NCBI RefSeq assembly: GCF_022581195.2
Contig: NC_061470.1
Location: 5,332,001 to 5,396,000, forward strand
DNA from: Helicoverpa zea
Lineage: Eukaryota > Arthropoda > Insecta > Lepidoptera > Noctuidae
Length of the DNA stretch: 64,000 nt
Reading direction: 5' to 3'
The translations under genes and the position numbers were made by a program. Positions 49,142 through 58,913 of the stretch are shown here, piece after piece. A model generated the notes under the pieces. The model was given only the letters and a program-made list of their open reading frames with translations, was not told the origin of the DNA and made no database searches. Each line of letters starts with the position of its first letter. Within the stretch, counting starts at the first letter, position 1.

Positions 49142-50155
49142 ATGAATATGATTTGTGATGTTTGTAGTGAAGATATATCTTCGAACAGATCAATTAAATG
49201 TAAACGGTGTGAGAAAAACTATCACCCGGTCTGCGTATATGTAACACCAGACTCCGCTAAATCAAATGAAAACTGGGTTTGTCCTTCTTGTTGGGCTAAA
49301 ACACCACTCCATAACACCAACACACCTGTCTGCCCATCTTTTACACCAGCAGCGATTGACGTTACGCATGTAAATACCCAATCTCGCGCTTACAAACGCA
49401 TGGCGAGTGATTCACCAGGCCGTGATAACCTGGAAGACTCACTCTCAATTGCCTTAGAGATACGTTGTCTTCGGAACGAAGTTAATGCGTTAAGGACTGA
49501 GGTCCGTGAGTTCCGCGAGGAGTTGATGGGCAGAGTCGACGCACTGGAAGTCCGAGTTACTACGGTGGAGGAAAAAATCGAGCAAACGGTCTCTCCTCGT
49601 CTTGCAGAGTTAGAAACGACTGTTGGTGAACTTAAGCTGCAGCTCAATGAGCGTGAGCAGGAGTCGCTACTCAATGACGTGCAAGTTTCCGGTGTGCCGG
49701 AGACTAAGGGGGAGAACACAACCCAGCTACTGAACGTCCTGGCCATTAAATTAGGCGTGTCGCTTGATGAGCGTGACGTGGTATTTGTAAGGCGCGTGGG
49801 TAATGTGCTGCGAGACCGCGTCGAGGGAGAGGATGCTTCTCGCCATCGCATTATTGTTGCCAGGTTGGCAAGGCGCACTACTCGTGACAGTATCCTGAAC
49901 GCTGCGCGTGTTCGTCGGAATCTATGCACTGCTGACATTGAGTTGCCCGGGGCATCACAACGGATCTATGTGAACGAGCGCCTGACAAAATCTAACAGGC
50001 AATTGTTCTACATGACGCGTCAGGCTGCGACTCGTTGCGGATGGAAATATTCGTGGACAAGAGATGGGCGTATACTTGCTCGCAAGGAAGAGGGCAAATC
50101 GGTGGTGCAAGTTAGAATGCAATCCGACATTGAACGTTTTTTCCCCGTCAAATAA
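49142..50155 (+). CDS. LINE ORF1 protein (PHD-like finger, coiled coil, FP/RRM-like C-terminus)
   Basis: The product is 337 residues. Residues 4-49 hold a C4HC3 zinc finger of PHD type: CDVC, CKRC, YHPVC and CPSC. Residues about 95-170 are charged heptads predicted to form a coiled coil for trimerisation. The C-terminal 160 residues (NDVQVSGVPETKGEN.. to ..WKYSWTRDGRILARK) match the nucleic-acid-binding part typical of insect CR1 ORF1 proteins. As I recall, that part is related to the Baculo_FP family. ORF1 proteins bind element RNA and act as chaperones in the ribonucleoprotein. The frame is intact. Confidence 0.85.
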   Translation: MNMICDVCSEDISSNRSIKCKRCEKNYHPVCVYVTPDSAKSNENWVCPSCWAKTPLHNTNTPVCPSFTPAAIDVTHVNTQSRAYKRMASDSPGRDNLEDSLSIALEIRCLRNEVNALRTEVREFREELMGRVDALEVRVTTVEEKIEQTVSPRLAELETTVGELKLQLNEREQESLLNDVQVSGVPETKGENTTQLLNVLAIKLGVSLDERDVVFVRRVGNVLRDRVEGEDASRHRIIVARLARRTTRDSILNAARVRRNLCTADIELPGASQRIYVNERLTKSNRQLFYMTRQAATRCGWKYSWTRDGRILARKEEGKSVVQVRMQSDIERFFPVK

Positions 50156-50573
50156 GTTGGCTATCATCTTCTAACATAATTACCGGAATTTATAGTTATG
50201 TGGTACTTCTCGAATATTGTCAGTGTATTAGAATTATAACTTTGTTTAAATGCTTTGCAATATGTTTCGTGAATTTTGCTACTTTTAGGTTTTTAAATGA
50301 TATTTTTATGATATTGTATGTGCACAAAATAACTTATTTTTGTATTTGCCTAGTGTGTACACGCATATTTGCTTATAGGTACTGTTGCATTATTATGTTT
50401 GCTGTTGCTGTCTGTTCTAACTATTGTGTATTTCCATTACTGTATGTAGCCCACGGTGTTGATCGCTTTCTTTGTTCTGATTTAATTTATAATATATTTA
50501 TGTTAAGAGTTACACGTCACAAAATCTGTATATATTTATATAACACATTTACAGTCTTAAGGGCAAAAATAAA

Positions 50574-53453
50574 ATGACAATAAAATTACTCAAAGTTGGG
50601 CTTTGGAATGCTGGCTCCTTGGGAACTAAACACGATGAGCTTACGGTGGCTGTGCTACAGCGCGATGTAGACATCATGGCCATTAATGAGACCTGGTTGC
50701 GGGTCGGTGAAGAGGGGCGTGCACCCGTGATTCCTGGATATAGACTACGCCATATACCACGACCATTGTCGGTAAGGGGGGGCAGGGGTGGAGGCGTTGG
50801 TTTCTATATCAAACGCGGTCTCACTGTGCGTAGACATACGCATCCTACTGATCCATTATATGCCTCTGTGGAACAAATGTGGCTCACGCTCAGCGTTTGT
50901 GGGGCTAAACTCGCAATAGGCACAGCATACCGCCCGCCTTGGCAGGATGTTGATTTATTTTTGGATGCCATATCTTGCTCATTAAATAGTGTAACTCAGT
51001 GTGACTTTATAATATTGATGGGCGATTTTAATATTAACTTGACAAATGACTCTGACCCAAAAACAGGCAAGTTACAGTCCTTTCTAGATTGCATGAACCT
51101 AAAACAATTAGTGACTACACCGACACATACCACGGTACATGGAGACACACTGATTGATGTTATTTGCACAAATGTTAAGGCCCGCTCTGTGGCTGTGGAA
51201 GCTATACCTGATTTGGGTGCGCACGCACTCGTGACGTGTGAGATGAATTTCAAAAGACCAAAAATACTTCCTAAGACAATCTGTTATAGACCTTTAAATC
51301 AAGTTTCAAAGGAAGAAATTGAACAAGACTTGAATCTTTTCAACTGGCAGGCTATAACTGAATTACGTGACGTTAATGAAATGGTTAATACGTTTAATTC
51401 ATTTCTAGTTGCGTTATTTGATGTTCACGCACCAAAGAAAACATGTACTATAAGAGAGCGTTCTTATCCTTGGATAACTGACACCATTAAATTAATGATT
51501 CGCTTGAGGAACGAGGCTAATGACGAATACCGGGAATATAAAACTGAAGGCAAGAAAGCTTGCTACAGTGAGCTTAAGTCTCTGGTTAATGTGTCATTAT
51601 ATCGGGAGAAATCTGCTTATTTCACGCACAATATCAACCATCAGGCACGGGACCCCAAATTGCTATGGAAAAACTTAAAGAATACTTTGCTTCCACCTAA
51701 AAATGACATTGAATTACCGTTGCATCTTAATAATCCAGATGCTATATGTGACCACTTTTTAAATGTGCCAGGTAATGATGAAGTCAGTCTTTCTGAACTG
51801 ACCTATTTCGAATTTTCGCGACACAACTCCTCAAGTTTTACTTTAAAACCTACAACGCAGTCAAATATCGCGAGAATTCTGAATAGTGTTAAGTCTAACG
51901 CAGAGGGATGTGATAATATTAATATAAACATGGTAATTTTGACATTGCCTGCAACATTAGAATGTATAACATCTATAATTAATAGATCTATTGAAATAGC
52001 AACTTTTCCCGAGGTGTGGAAATTGGCAAAAATTCGTCCACTACCTAAAATACCTAATGCCGCAGATATTAAGGATCTACGACCGATTAGCATTTTGCCT
52101 GTGCTCTCCAAGGTTATGGAAAAAGTGGTTTCTTCGCAACTGGTTGATTACCTAGAGAAAAATAATATCCTGCCCGATATGCAATCCGGATTTAGGAAAG
52201 CCCGTAGCACTACCACTGCGCTTCTGGATGTAACAGATAATATTCTATCAGCACAAGACAACGGGATGTGCACACTGTTGGTTTTGTTGGACTTTTCCCG
52301 TGCTTTTGACTGTATTAATATTCCTCTTTTACTATCTAAAATGACTTTTTATGGCTTTGACGTGGACACAGTAAAATGGTTCGATAGCTACCTTAACAGA
52401 CGCACTCAGTTCGTAGAAATACGACATACAGACGGTTCCATAGATGTTTCTTCTTATCGTTCGGTTAGTAGAGGCGTGCCGCAAGGTTCCGTACTCGGAC
52501 CTATATTATTTAATTTGTATTGCGCTGACATAACGACGAATATAAAAAAATGTAGTTACCACATTTACGCGGATGATACTCAAATTTACATCTCCTTTAA
52601 ACCCCATGAGTACGAAAGAGCACTGAAAGACCTGCATGATGACCTGGAGCGAATTGTAAATTGGTCCAAGCGCAATTCCTTGGTCTTAAACCCACAAAAA
52701 ACTAAGTACATGCTTTTTGGTACTAATACCCAGCTAAGCGCAATTAACGCCGCCACTTTCTGCATAAGAGTAATGGGAGAACCTATAGATCGTGTTTATG
52801 AGGCACGTAATCTGGGTCTGATTATGGACGCGGACCTTCGTTTTGAGAAACATGTCACTGAGGCAATCCAAAATTGTTTCTACAGGCTAAAAGTGATTTA
52901 CAAAGCGCGTCCCTATCTGTCTGAAGATTTGCGTATTTTACTTGTTGAGTCTTTGATTTTATCTAAGCTCAATTATGTTGATTCTGTGTATGGCCCGCGC
53001 TTACTATCCAAAACGGAACGTATGATACAGAGACTTCAAAATGCATGTGCGCGATTTTGTTTCAACATACCATTTAGAAGTCACGTTACTCCATTTTTTA
53101 ATAAACGCAACTTGTTAAAAATGAATGCACGACGAAAACTGCACTTAGCCAGCTTAATGTTTAGTGTCATACATTCACGCACACCCCTATATCTGTATGA
53201 TAAGCTTGAATGGACACATGGTTACACTGGCAGAGTACGAAGGAATTGTGTTCCACAACTTTCTATCCCGAGACACAGGACCGCAGCATTCAGGGGGAGT
53301 TTTCGCTATGCAGCAACAAAGTGTTGGAATAATATTCCACCCCCCATTAAAAAAGCAAAAAGCAGTGTGACTTTTAAGGTGAAATTAAAAGAATTTCTAC
53401 TACTGCATCAAAAACGATATGAAAATGTCTGTATAACCTCTTCTCCCATATAA
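50574..53453 (+). CDS. LINE ORF2 polyprotein: APE-type endonuclease and reverse transcriptase
   Basis: The product is 959 residues in one open frame. The endonuclease domain (about 5-225) shows WNAGS (N12), NETWL (E39), MGDFN (D151, N153) and LIDVICTN (D195). The final motif reads GAH (215-217) where S-D-H is expected, so the usual metal-binding Asp is Ala. The reverse transcriptase (about 485-735) shows DLRPIS, LDFSRAFD (D573), RGVPQGSVLGP and YADDTQ (D667, D668), all intact. The rest is the CR1-type C-terminal region. There is no RNase H. It nicks the target DNA and copies the element RNA in place (target-primed reverse transcription). The GAH change could disable nicking in this copy or be a lineage feature. 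Confidence 0.92.
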   Translation: MTIKLLKVGLWNAGSLGTKHDELTVAVLQRDVDIMAINETWLRVGEEGRAPVIPGYRLRHIPRPLSVRGGRGGGVGFYIKRGLTVRRHTHPTDPLYASVEQMWLTLSVCGAKLAIGTAYRPPWQDVDLFLDAISCSLNSVTQCDFIILMGDFNINLTNDSDPKTGKLQSFLDCMNLKQLVTTPTHTTVHGDTLIDVICTNVKARSVAVEAIPDLGAHALVTCEMNFKRPKILPKTICYRPLNQVSKEEIEQDLNLFNWQAITELRDVNEMVNTFNSFLVALFDVHAPKKTCTIRERSYPWITDTIKLMIRLRNEANDEYREYKTEGKKACYSELKSLVNVSLYREKSAYFTHNINHQARDPKLLWKNLKNTLLPPKNDIELPLHLNNPDAICDHFLNVPGNDEVSLSELTYFEFSRHNSSSFTLKPTTQSNIARILNSVKSNAEGCDNININMVILTLPATLECITSIINRSIEIATFPEVWKLAKIRPLPKIPNAADIKDLRPISILPVLSKVMEKVVSSQLVDYLEKNNILPDMQSGFRKARSTTTALLDVTDNILSAQDNGMCTLLVLLDFSRAFDCINIPLLLSKMTFYGFDVDTVKWFDSYLNRRTQFVEIRHTDGSIDVSSYRSVSRGVPQGSVLGPILFNLYCADITTNIKKCSYHIYADDTQIYISFKPHEYERALKDLHDDLERIVNWSKRNSLVLNPQKTKYMLFGTNTQLSAINAATFCIRVMGEPIDRVYEARNLGLIMDADLRFEKHVTEAIQNCFYRLKVIYKARPYLSEDLRILLVESLILSKLNYVDSVYGPRLLSKTERMIQRLQNACARFCFNIPFRSHVTPFFNKRNLLKMNARRKLHLASLMFSVIHSRTPLYLYDKLEWTHGYTGRVRRNCVPQLSIPRHRTAAFRGSFRYAATKCWNNIPPPIKKAKSSVTFKVKLKEFLLLHQKRYENVCITSSPI

Positions 53454-53934
53454 CCTTTACAGGCTTCGTATGGCTGCTGTTTGTTGTGGCTTATATTGTC
53501 TTATTTTTGTCCTTTCTGCACGTGTAAAACTATAAAACACTAGGTACACTCACACTCACTGACACACACACTAATCATTATATAATAATATCTATAATAT
53601 GTATTTACTAACTATTATTAATCTTGGAATAAGGAGTGAATTTTAAGACGGTATCGGTAGCAGTAGATTTTAATAATTTCGAGCGTACGACACTCGTGGG
53701 TTGCAGCTGAAAACCAGCGTCGGGTGGCCAGTACTGTTGTACAGTGTGGTCACTTGACAATATGCTGAGCTGTGACCTTGTTGGCACAATTTTTATTATT
53801 ATATTTTTAAATGTTGAGCCTATTTTATTATTATTTTTTATTTATTTTTTATCTGAATTGTTTTCGGTGATACTTTTATTTTACTGTTAATTTATGTTAT
53901 ATACTGTGTATGTATTGTGCCAATAAAAATATTT

Positions 53935-53962
53935 TTCTTTCTTTCTTTCTTTCTTTCTTTCT
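53935..53962 (+). repeat. (TTTC)n 3' tail of the CR1-like LINE
   Basis: About six to seven TTTC units follow aataaaaatatttt. The tract is the 3' terminus of the LINE, not an independent microsatellite. Confidence 0.8.
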
Positions 53963-54490
53963 AATTGTTATTTCGTTCTAATGCTGTTCGTGTCTTAGGT
54001 TTGTTGTTATTTCGTTTGGTGGAGTTGTCAAATTGTTTTTTGTTACTGGTATTTGTACTACAGTTGTTTAGTGCTAAAATTCATTGGTGGGACCTGAGAC
54101 TTGGCTACTGTTCCTTTATACTATTGTGCAGTACTTAGATCACAATGACGAGTGTAGACTGACAGAAAGACGGAAATACAACGGGTGATCACAGACTTTG
54201 TTTTAAAACATCTACTGAATTAAACACAGCTACATCTACTTCGGTATTTCTTCCAACAATGTAACTAATACTTAATCTATTACTTCCAATAACGCCAAAA
54301 TATCCGATACAGCATGACAAACCACCATAATCAATTGTGCACAGCTACCACAAACCCTCGAGGCAAATATACCGACTATTTCCAACCCATGGGTTTCACT
54401 CAATAGCCCCGGGCTCTTTGTCAAATTGCCCGTCCCAATGATTTTTGGCCACCATAAATAAAACGTGGTATATTGTATGGGAAATATTCA
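53963..54490. other. Intronic DNA between two LINEs, no gene seen
   Basis: No open frame or repeat worth calling. Confidence 0.4.
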
Positions 54491-54757
54491 GCTAAATGGT
54501 GGTTCTACTTTTTTTTTTTTTTTGTTGTCGCTGGGTAAAAAATGCTATTACGCATGCCCTTCCCGTCGGGGGACGGGAGAGGGGTATGTGGGACTCCCCG
54601 GTAACGACGTTCCCGGTATACCCACTAAAAAGGCCCAGCGGCACTCCGACCTCGCCTGAGTGGAGGGGGTCTGGGAATCTAGTGCATCCAGTCCCCCACC
54701 GGCGATTGCCCGCCTCACGGCAGGCCCCTCATGCCTCCCCCCAGTGGGGAGGGGTCC

Positions 54758-55267
54758 CTATGATGGCCGGAGCACAAGGGGCGATCCTTGTAATGCAGGC
54801 GGTGGCACCCCCGCGCCTGTCGCCCGCTGATCACCCCCCGGGGCGGATGGGGACGGACGTTGTGTTCGCCGTCTTCCACCCCTTCTTCGTCTGCGGAGCC
54901 GCGCTGCAAGAGGGTCGTTCTCCCGCAAGCGCTCTGCCGCCTCCTTCTGTGACATGACGTCCTCACAGAAGGAGGCTACCGCGTCCCATGCCTCCTCACT
55001 TCCCAGCATGGCACCAATCACACTGGGGAGCGAGAGGTCATCCCCGACCACTGCCACCAGGGTGCGGCGGGGTTCAGTCCACGATGGGCACACCTGTAGT
55101 GTGTGCTCTGCTGTATCCACCTCGGCTTCACAATGGTGGCACTTTGGGGTCTCCTCCCTCCCAATCCGGTGCAGGTACGCTCCAAAGCAGCCATGCCCGC
55201 AGGCCCGCCGTAAGCGGGCGTGCAGCGCGTGCACAGCACGCGGGCGGCACGTCCTAGGGGGCGGCAA
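54758..55267 (-). pseudogene. R1-like LINE ORF2, C-terminal part
   Basis: The frame reads GHGCFGAYLHRIGREE, followed by CHHCEAEVDTAEHTLQVC. The latter is the C-x2-C-x8-H-x4-C finger found after the reverse transcriptase in R1-group elements (R1, TRAS and SART relatives). Recognisable homology ends in a basic tail. There is no RT core here. It is the downstream continuation of the fragment at 56329-57120 and is not expected to be expressed. Confidence 0.8.
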
Positions 55268-55269
55268 AT

Positions 55270-56330
55270 CTGGCGAGTTATCACGTAATATTTAAAAAAT
55301 ACAATATCTTTTTACTAATGGTTTGATTTCAATATTTCCGAACACAGCAATAGCGGTAAGAATATTACTTACACTGCCGGTTTCAGTTAGGTACATCTGT
55401 TGAAAGGACATTTTCAAAATTAAAGGTTCTTAAAAACGATTTAAGATCAACCAGTGGCGTAGCGTGGGGCAAATGCTATTTAGGGGGCGGCAAAATTAAA
55501 CCAATAAAATTTCAGAAAAAGCCGCCCTAGCTTTGGTCGTCTCCTATTAATTTTGACTGTTTCACCCTTTGCATCCCCAAAAAAATTCGCGCTCGCTGCG
55601 CTCGCGGCTCCATGTCAGATGTCGCATTTTATCTTTGTTTAATTGTTGAGGCATTCAATTCCGGAAAAAACATTTTTCGCGCACGTCCGTTATGGCTTTT
55701 TATGATATGTGTTATTGTTGATATGTGTATTATATGTTTACTTCATGAAAACTCTAAGGAAAAAAAATCGCGCTCGTTTCGCTCGCGGCTTTTGCACTTC
55801 ACTTCCGTGCATATCTTACTTTTTGACTTTGCTTTGTTAATTTACAGTGGTTTTTATTTGTTTTGTGTCCTTAGACTAAAAAATTTTCGCGCTCGCTCCG
55901 CTCGCGTTTCCTTACATATGACATGTACCTTATAAGTTTTCAACGGGAAACCCACCAAATAACATATTTTACTGACTTTAAACATTGTTATAGATATTTA
56001 AGTGCGTTAGTTTAAGTTAATCACAATCCTTCAATACATAGGGGCCACTTGGGTAATGATTGCACTGCATTGATGCCCTAAGCAATTGCTTAGTTTTTAT
56101 GGGCTAACCTAGGACTGCTTAGGTTACTCTGAACATTTCAAGTAAATAAAAAGTTATGTGTAATGTATGTTATGTATTGCAATAGTTATTTATCCAAAAG
56201 TAGGTGGGTTTTCTGCAACCAGAGCGGTGCATGTACATATTTTTTTCTGTTGGACAAGTAAAATGGATATGAATGGGCGGGGGGGTCCGGACCCCCTGGA
56301 TCCCCCCCCCCCCCTTATATATTTTTTGTC
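55270..56330. mobile_element. hAT-derived insertion inside the R1-like LINE
   Basis: At 55393-55450 the plus strand reads TSVERTFSKLKVLKNDLRST, the C-terminal dimerisation block of hAT transposases. It is preceded by LTLPVS with a frameshift between. At 55452 this relic is cut by cagtggcgtagcgtgggg, a hAT-type terminus. That starts a second, non-autonomous unit running to the C-run near 56316. So at least two hAT-derived pieces are stacked here. The right terminus of the inner unit is missing or degraded. Confidence 0.6.
55587..55910. repeat. Three palindromic cgctcgctncgctcgcg motifs
   Basis: Near-identical hairpin-forming motifs occur at 55588-55610, 55768-55791 and 55887-55910. Each has the form tcgcgctcg-3 nt-cgctcgcg and follows an A-run. 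They lie within the hAT-derived insertion and differ slightly in the central bases. They may be transposase- or host-factor-binding repeats. Confidence 0.6.
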
Positions 56331-57120
56331 AAAACGTATGTAGTCGTAGGGCGGCATAATCAGTTTTGCACGCGGGCGAACAAACAGCTAGCGGCGGGCC
56401 TGCATGCCCGGACAGCACCTGCACCAGATGCATCGAGAGGCAGCCATGCCGCCGATCGAGCCATCCATCCAGGACAGGCCCGATGGCATCCAGCGTCCGG
56501 CGACCGAACGTTGACGAGGCAAGGTCCTCGGCCCGGTGTCGAGTGATTGCTTCCCTCGCCTCCTCACGCACTTCTTCCCGTTCGATCGGGTCCGGGTGCC
56601 GGTCTAGCGCCCTTTGCGCCGCCGTCCAGTCGTACACTCTAGCGAGCACCCAAGCCTCGAGCTCCCAAGGAGGGGCTCCCGCCAGAACGCACGCCGCCGC
56701 GAAGCTCACTGTGCGGTATGCCCTCGCCACCCGCTGTGCAATGGCCCTTTGTGGCCTTCGGATGGCAGCGGCGTTCCTCCGACCGCACAGTGAGTCTGCC
56801 CAGATTGGGGCCCCATACAGGGCCATACTCTTGAGTATGCCGGCGTATAGACGCCGGCAATGGTCGCCGGGCCTCCCGATGTTTGGGAGGAGCCATGAGA
56901 GGGCGCCCGCGGTCCTCATCAAGCGCGTCGACAAGCCACTGAAGTGTGCGCTGAAGCGCCACTTGCTATCGAGGACTATGCCCAGATATTTCATCTGGGG
57001 CTGTACCCCAATGCGGACACCCTCCACATGTATATGAGCGTCGGGCGGTTGGTGCTGCCGAGGCCCATGGAAAAACACGGCTTCGGTCTTTTGCAGCGCC
57101 ACCGTCAGCCCTAGGCGGGA
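56329..57120 (-). pseudogene. R1-like LINE ORF2, RT thumb and post-RT part
   Basis: The minus-strand frame contains LGLTVALQKTEAVFFHGP, MKYLGIVLDSKWRF and LYGAPIWADSL, followed by LSMHLVQVLSGH. These are conserved blocks downstream of the YADD motif in R1-group LINEs. The YADD core and everything 5' of it are missing because the copy is 5'-truncated at about 57120. After QVLSGH the homology stops, which coincides with the hAT-derived insertion. Confidence 0.8.
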
Positions 57121-57239
57121 TTTTTCAGAAAAATGGTGTTCGATTGTTAGCACTGTTTTTACGGATTCTTTCATTTAAATAGGACCTGTTTTCGTGGTTA
57201 TGAGGAAACCATTTTCTGGCCTACCCTTATGTTCAGAAT

Positions 57240-57475
57240 AAATAAATACCTCTATACTTAATCCTTTTCAACCGACTTCCCAAAAAGGAGGAGGTGCTCA
57301 ATTCGTCGGGATCTTTTTTTATTCCTATCAGATTGATTTCCAAGTTCAAAACTAAGAAAAAAGCAGATATCAAACATTTACTTCTTATAATATGTACCAA
57401 AAGTTTCCACAGCTGAAATCGGTTGAATAGCATTTTTTTCAGGCATAAGCTAAATGTTTCACCACTGCGCATTTG
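57240..57475 (-). repeat. Dispersed repeat fragment (cgacttcccaaaaaggagga)
   Basis: The block caaccgacttcccaaaaagg and ggtgctcaattcg also occurs at 9050-9085 (cgacttcccaaacaggag, gttctgaattcg). The rest of the stretch is not recognisable. Confidence 0.45.
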
Positions 57476-57479
57476 TAGA

Positions 57480-58100
57480 GCACTTTCGATAGCTACTTTG
57501 ATATTTCGATACTAATATGTCAAACGAAAATATTTGGCTTTTATAAATGTGGTTTTATTTGTACACTGAAAATAATATTATTTGAGTTTGATATATTGGT
57601 TTAAAAAGTTATTTTTTCGAGTTACACTTTGATTTGATTAGCTTTGATTTTTATGTTTTATTTTTAATGAAAAGTTTGCTTTTGTTTATCTCAACATCAA
57701 GTAGGTAATTTTAGTTTTATTATTATTATTATAACTAACACAAATAAAAACCATCATAGTATCATTAAGTTTATTATAAGTAGTATTAAGCAATCTGTGA
57801 TATTATTATAATTTCAGTATCTCTCAAGGAAAACTCATCTATATTATTCCTCTCCTTTACTAAATTCCAATTCTACTTAATTCAAATCCTGTAGTTAATG
57901 AACAAAGCAAAACATTATTTACCGTTAGTGATAAATGAAGGCAACTTAATAAGCTTAAAGCTTATAAATAACGTAAGCTCTAGTGGCCTAGTGCCGAGGT
58001 CATCGACCCGTGAAGGTGTCGACGCGTGCAAATTAACGTAGTCGGTATAAATATATCTTCTAGCGTTACTACGGATACCTACTAGACTTTGTATGGAGAT
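57480..58100. other. Intronic DNA, no gene seen
   Basis: A+T-rich. No supported feature. Confidence 0.4.
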
Positions 58101-58104
58101 TGTT

Positions 58105-58291
58105 TTACGGCCAGTTTCTTCATCAAAAGTTAAAGTAATGTCTAAAGTAAAAGTAACGGTCAAATACGTTTTTTCAAGGCTAAAGTGACAGCAAAACTAA
58201 TAGAAAAATTGAATTTGACCGTTACTTTTACTTTAGACATTACTTTGACTTTTACTTTGGCTTTAACTTTTGATGAAGAAACTGGCTGTAA
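58105..58291. mobile_element. 187-bp foldback MITE
   Basis: The left end ttacggccagtttcttcatc and the right end gatgaagaaactggctgtaa are inverted copies. The arms continue inward through repeated aaagtaa/ttacttt words to gtaacggtcaaat and atttgaccgttac. It is non-coding. The arms have internally expanded differently (the right arm is longer). Confidence 0.75.
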
Positions 58292-58913
58292 GTAGTAACT
58301 TAATACTTATGTGGGTGGGACTACTTCTATGTAGTTTGGTGAATAGTTTTGTAGGTAATTGAATGTTTGAATTATTTTACACTAATAACATCTTAATGAA
58401 TGTTGGATGGTTTCCATTTATAACATCGCTAGAACTGTAAAAATTGGGTTCAATTAATTTAAATGTTTACATTATCATAGTTAATATGTGCACTTATTAT
58501 ATACCCTATGTTGAATAGGTATGAAAATTTTCGTAAAAAGCAGGTAGTCGATCGGTAAGTACATAGTTTGAAAGTTAGTATTGAGCTCAGGTGCGTTTTA
58601 GTGAAGTTGAACTTTCATTTTAAGTTAGCAGTATTTTCGTTTTAATTACTGGGTGAAAATCTATTGACTCTTATCGATTGGTCGCAAAGCTCAATGGTCA
58701 AAATACCTATTATGTTGGAGTGTTGTAAACATAATTAAGGATTTAAATTATGTATTAATTGGAATTCCAATGCAATTAACGGTTTCCGATGAGCAATAGG
58801 TTGGTGGTAAAATGCTGAAGATAAATAAAATAACAGTTGCTTAATCAACTGAATTATTATTTTAAGCAGTAGGTATATTTTATTTGTTTAAAATGAATTT
58901 GCGTAAAAATAAA

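Larger units (their letters stand above)
48480..53962 (+). mobile_element. Near-complete CR1-like non-LTR retrotransposon
   Basis: The element has a G+C-richer 5' UTR, ORF1 (49142-50155), a 418-bp A+T-rich spacer, ORF2 (50574-53453), and a 3' UTR of about 480 bp. The 3' UTR ends gccaataaaaat followed by a (TTTC)n tail at about 53935-53962. A short tandem tail in place of poly(A), a PHD-type finger in ORF1 and an APE-type endonuclease plus RT in ORF2 point to the CR1 group. The 5' limit is uncertain: base composition changes near 48.48 kb, but no target duplication is visible, as is common for CR1. Both open frames are unbroken, so the insertion is recent. Confidence 0.85.
54494..57141 (-). 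mobile_element. 5'-truncated R1-like LINE with poly(A) tail, interrupted by hAT-derived DNA
   Basis: On the minus strand, R1-type coding sequence starts near 57120 within the RT thumb and stops near 56360. It resumes near 55250 with the C-terminal zinc-finger region, and the 3' UTR ends in a poly(A) tail seen as T15 at 54509-54523. The flanks carry near-identical short repeats: aaatggtggttc at 54494-54505 and aaatggtgttc at 57131-57141. This suggests a single insertion with its own target duplication. The 1-kb gap holds hAT-derived sequence. The G+C content is far above that of the surroundings, as usual for R1-group elements. Confidence 0.7.

Noticed and set aside
49390..49938. 182-codon minus-strand frame
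   Set aside because: It is the antisense shadow of LINE ORF1, Ser/Arg-rich without a domain.
50200..50577. 125-codon frame between ORF1 and ORF2 of the LINE
   Set aside because: It is hydrophobic and Cys/Tyr/Phe-rich as expected from A+T-rich spacer sequence, with no known counterpart in CR1-like elements.
54496..55295. Plus-strand frames of 89-153 codons
   Set aside because: They are antisense shadows of the G+C-rich R1-like LINE, whose zinc finger is read on the minus strand.
56366..57037. 223-codon plus-strand frame
   Set aside because: It is the antisense of the R1-like RT thumb region. The minus strand carries the conserved motifs.
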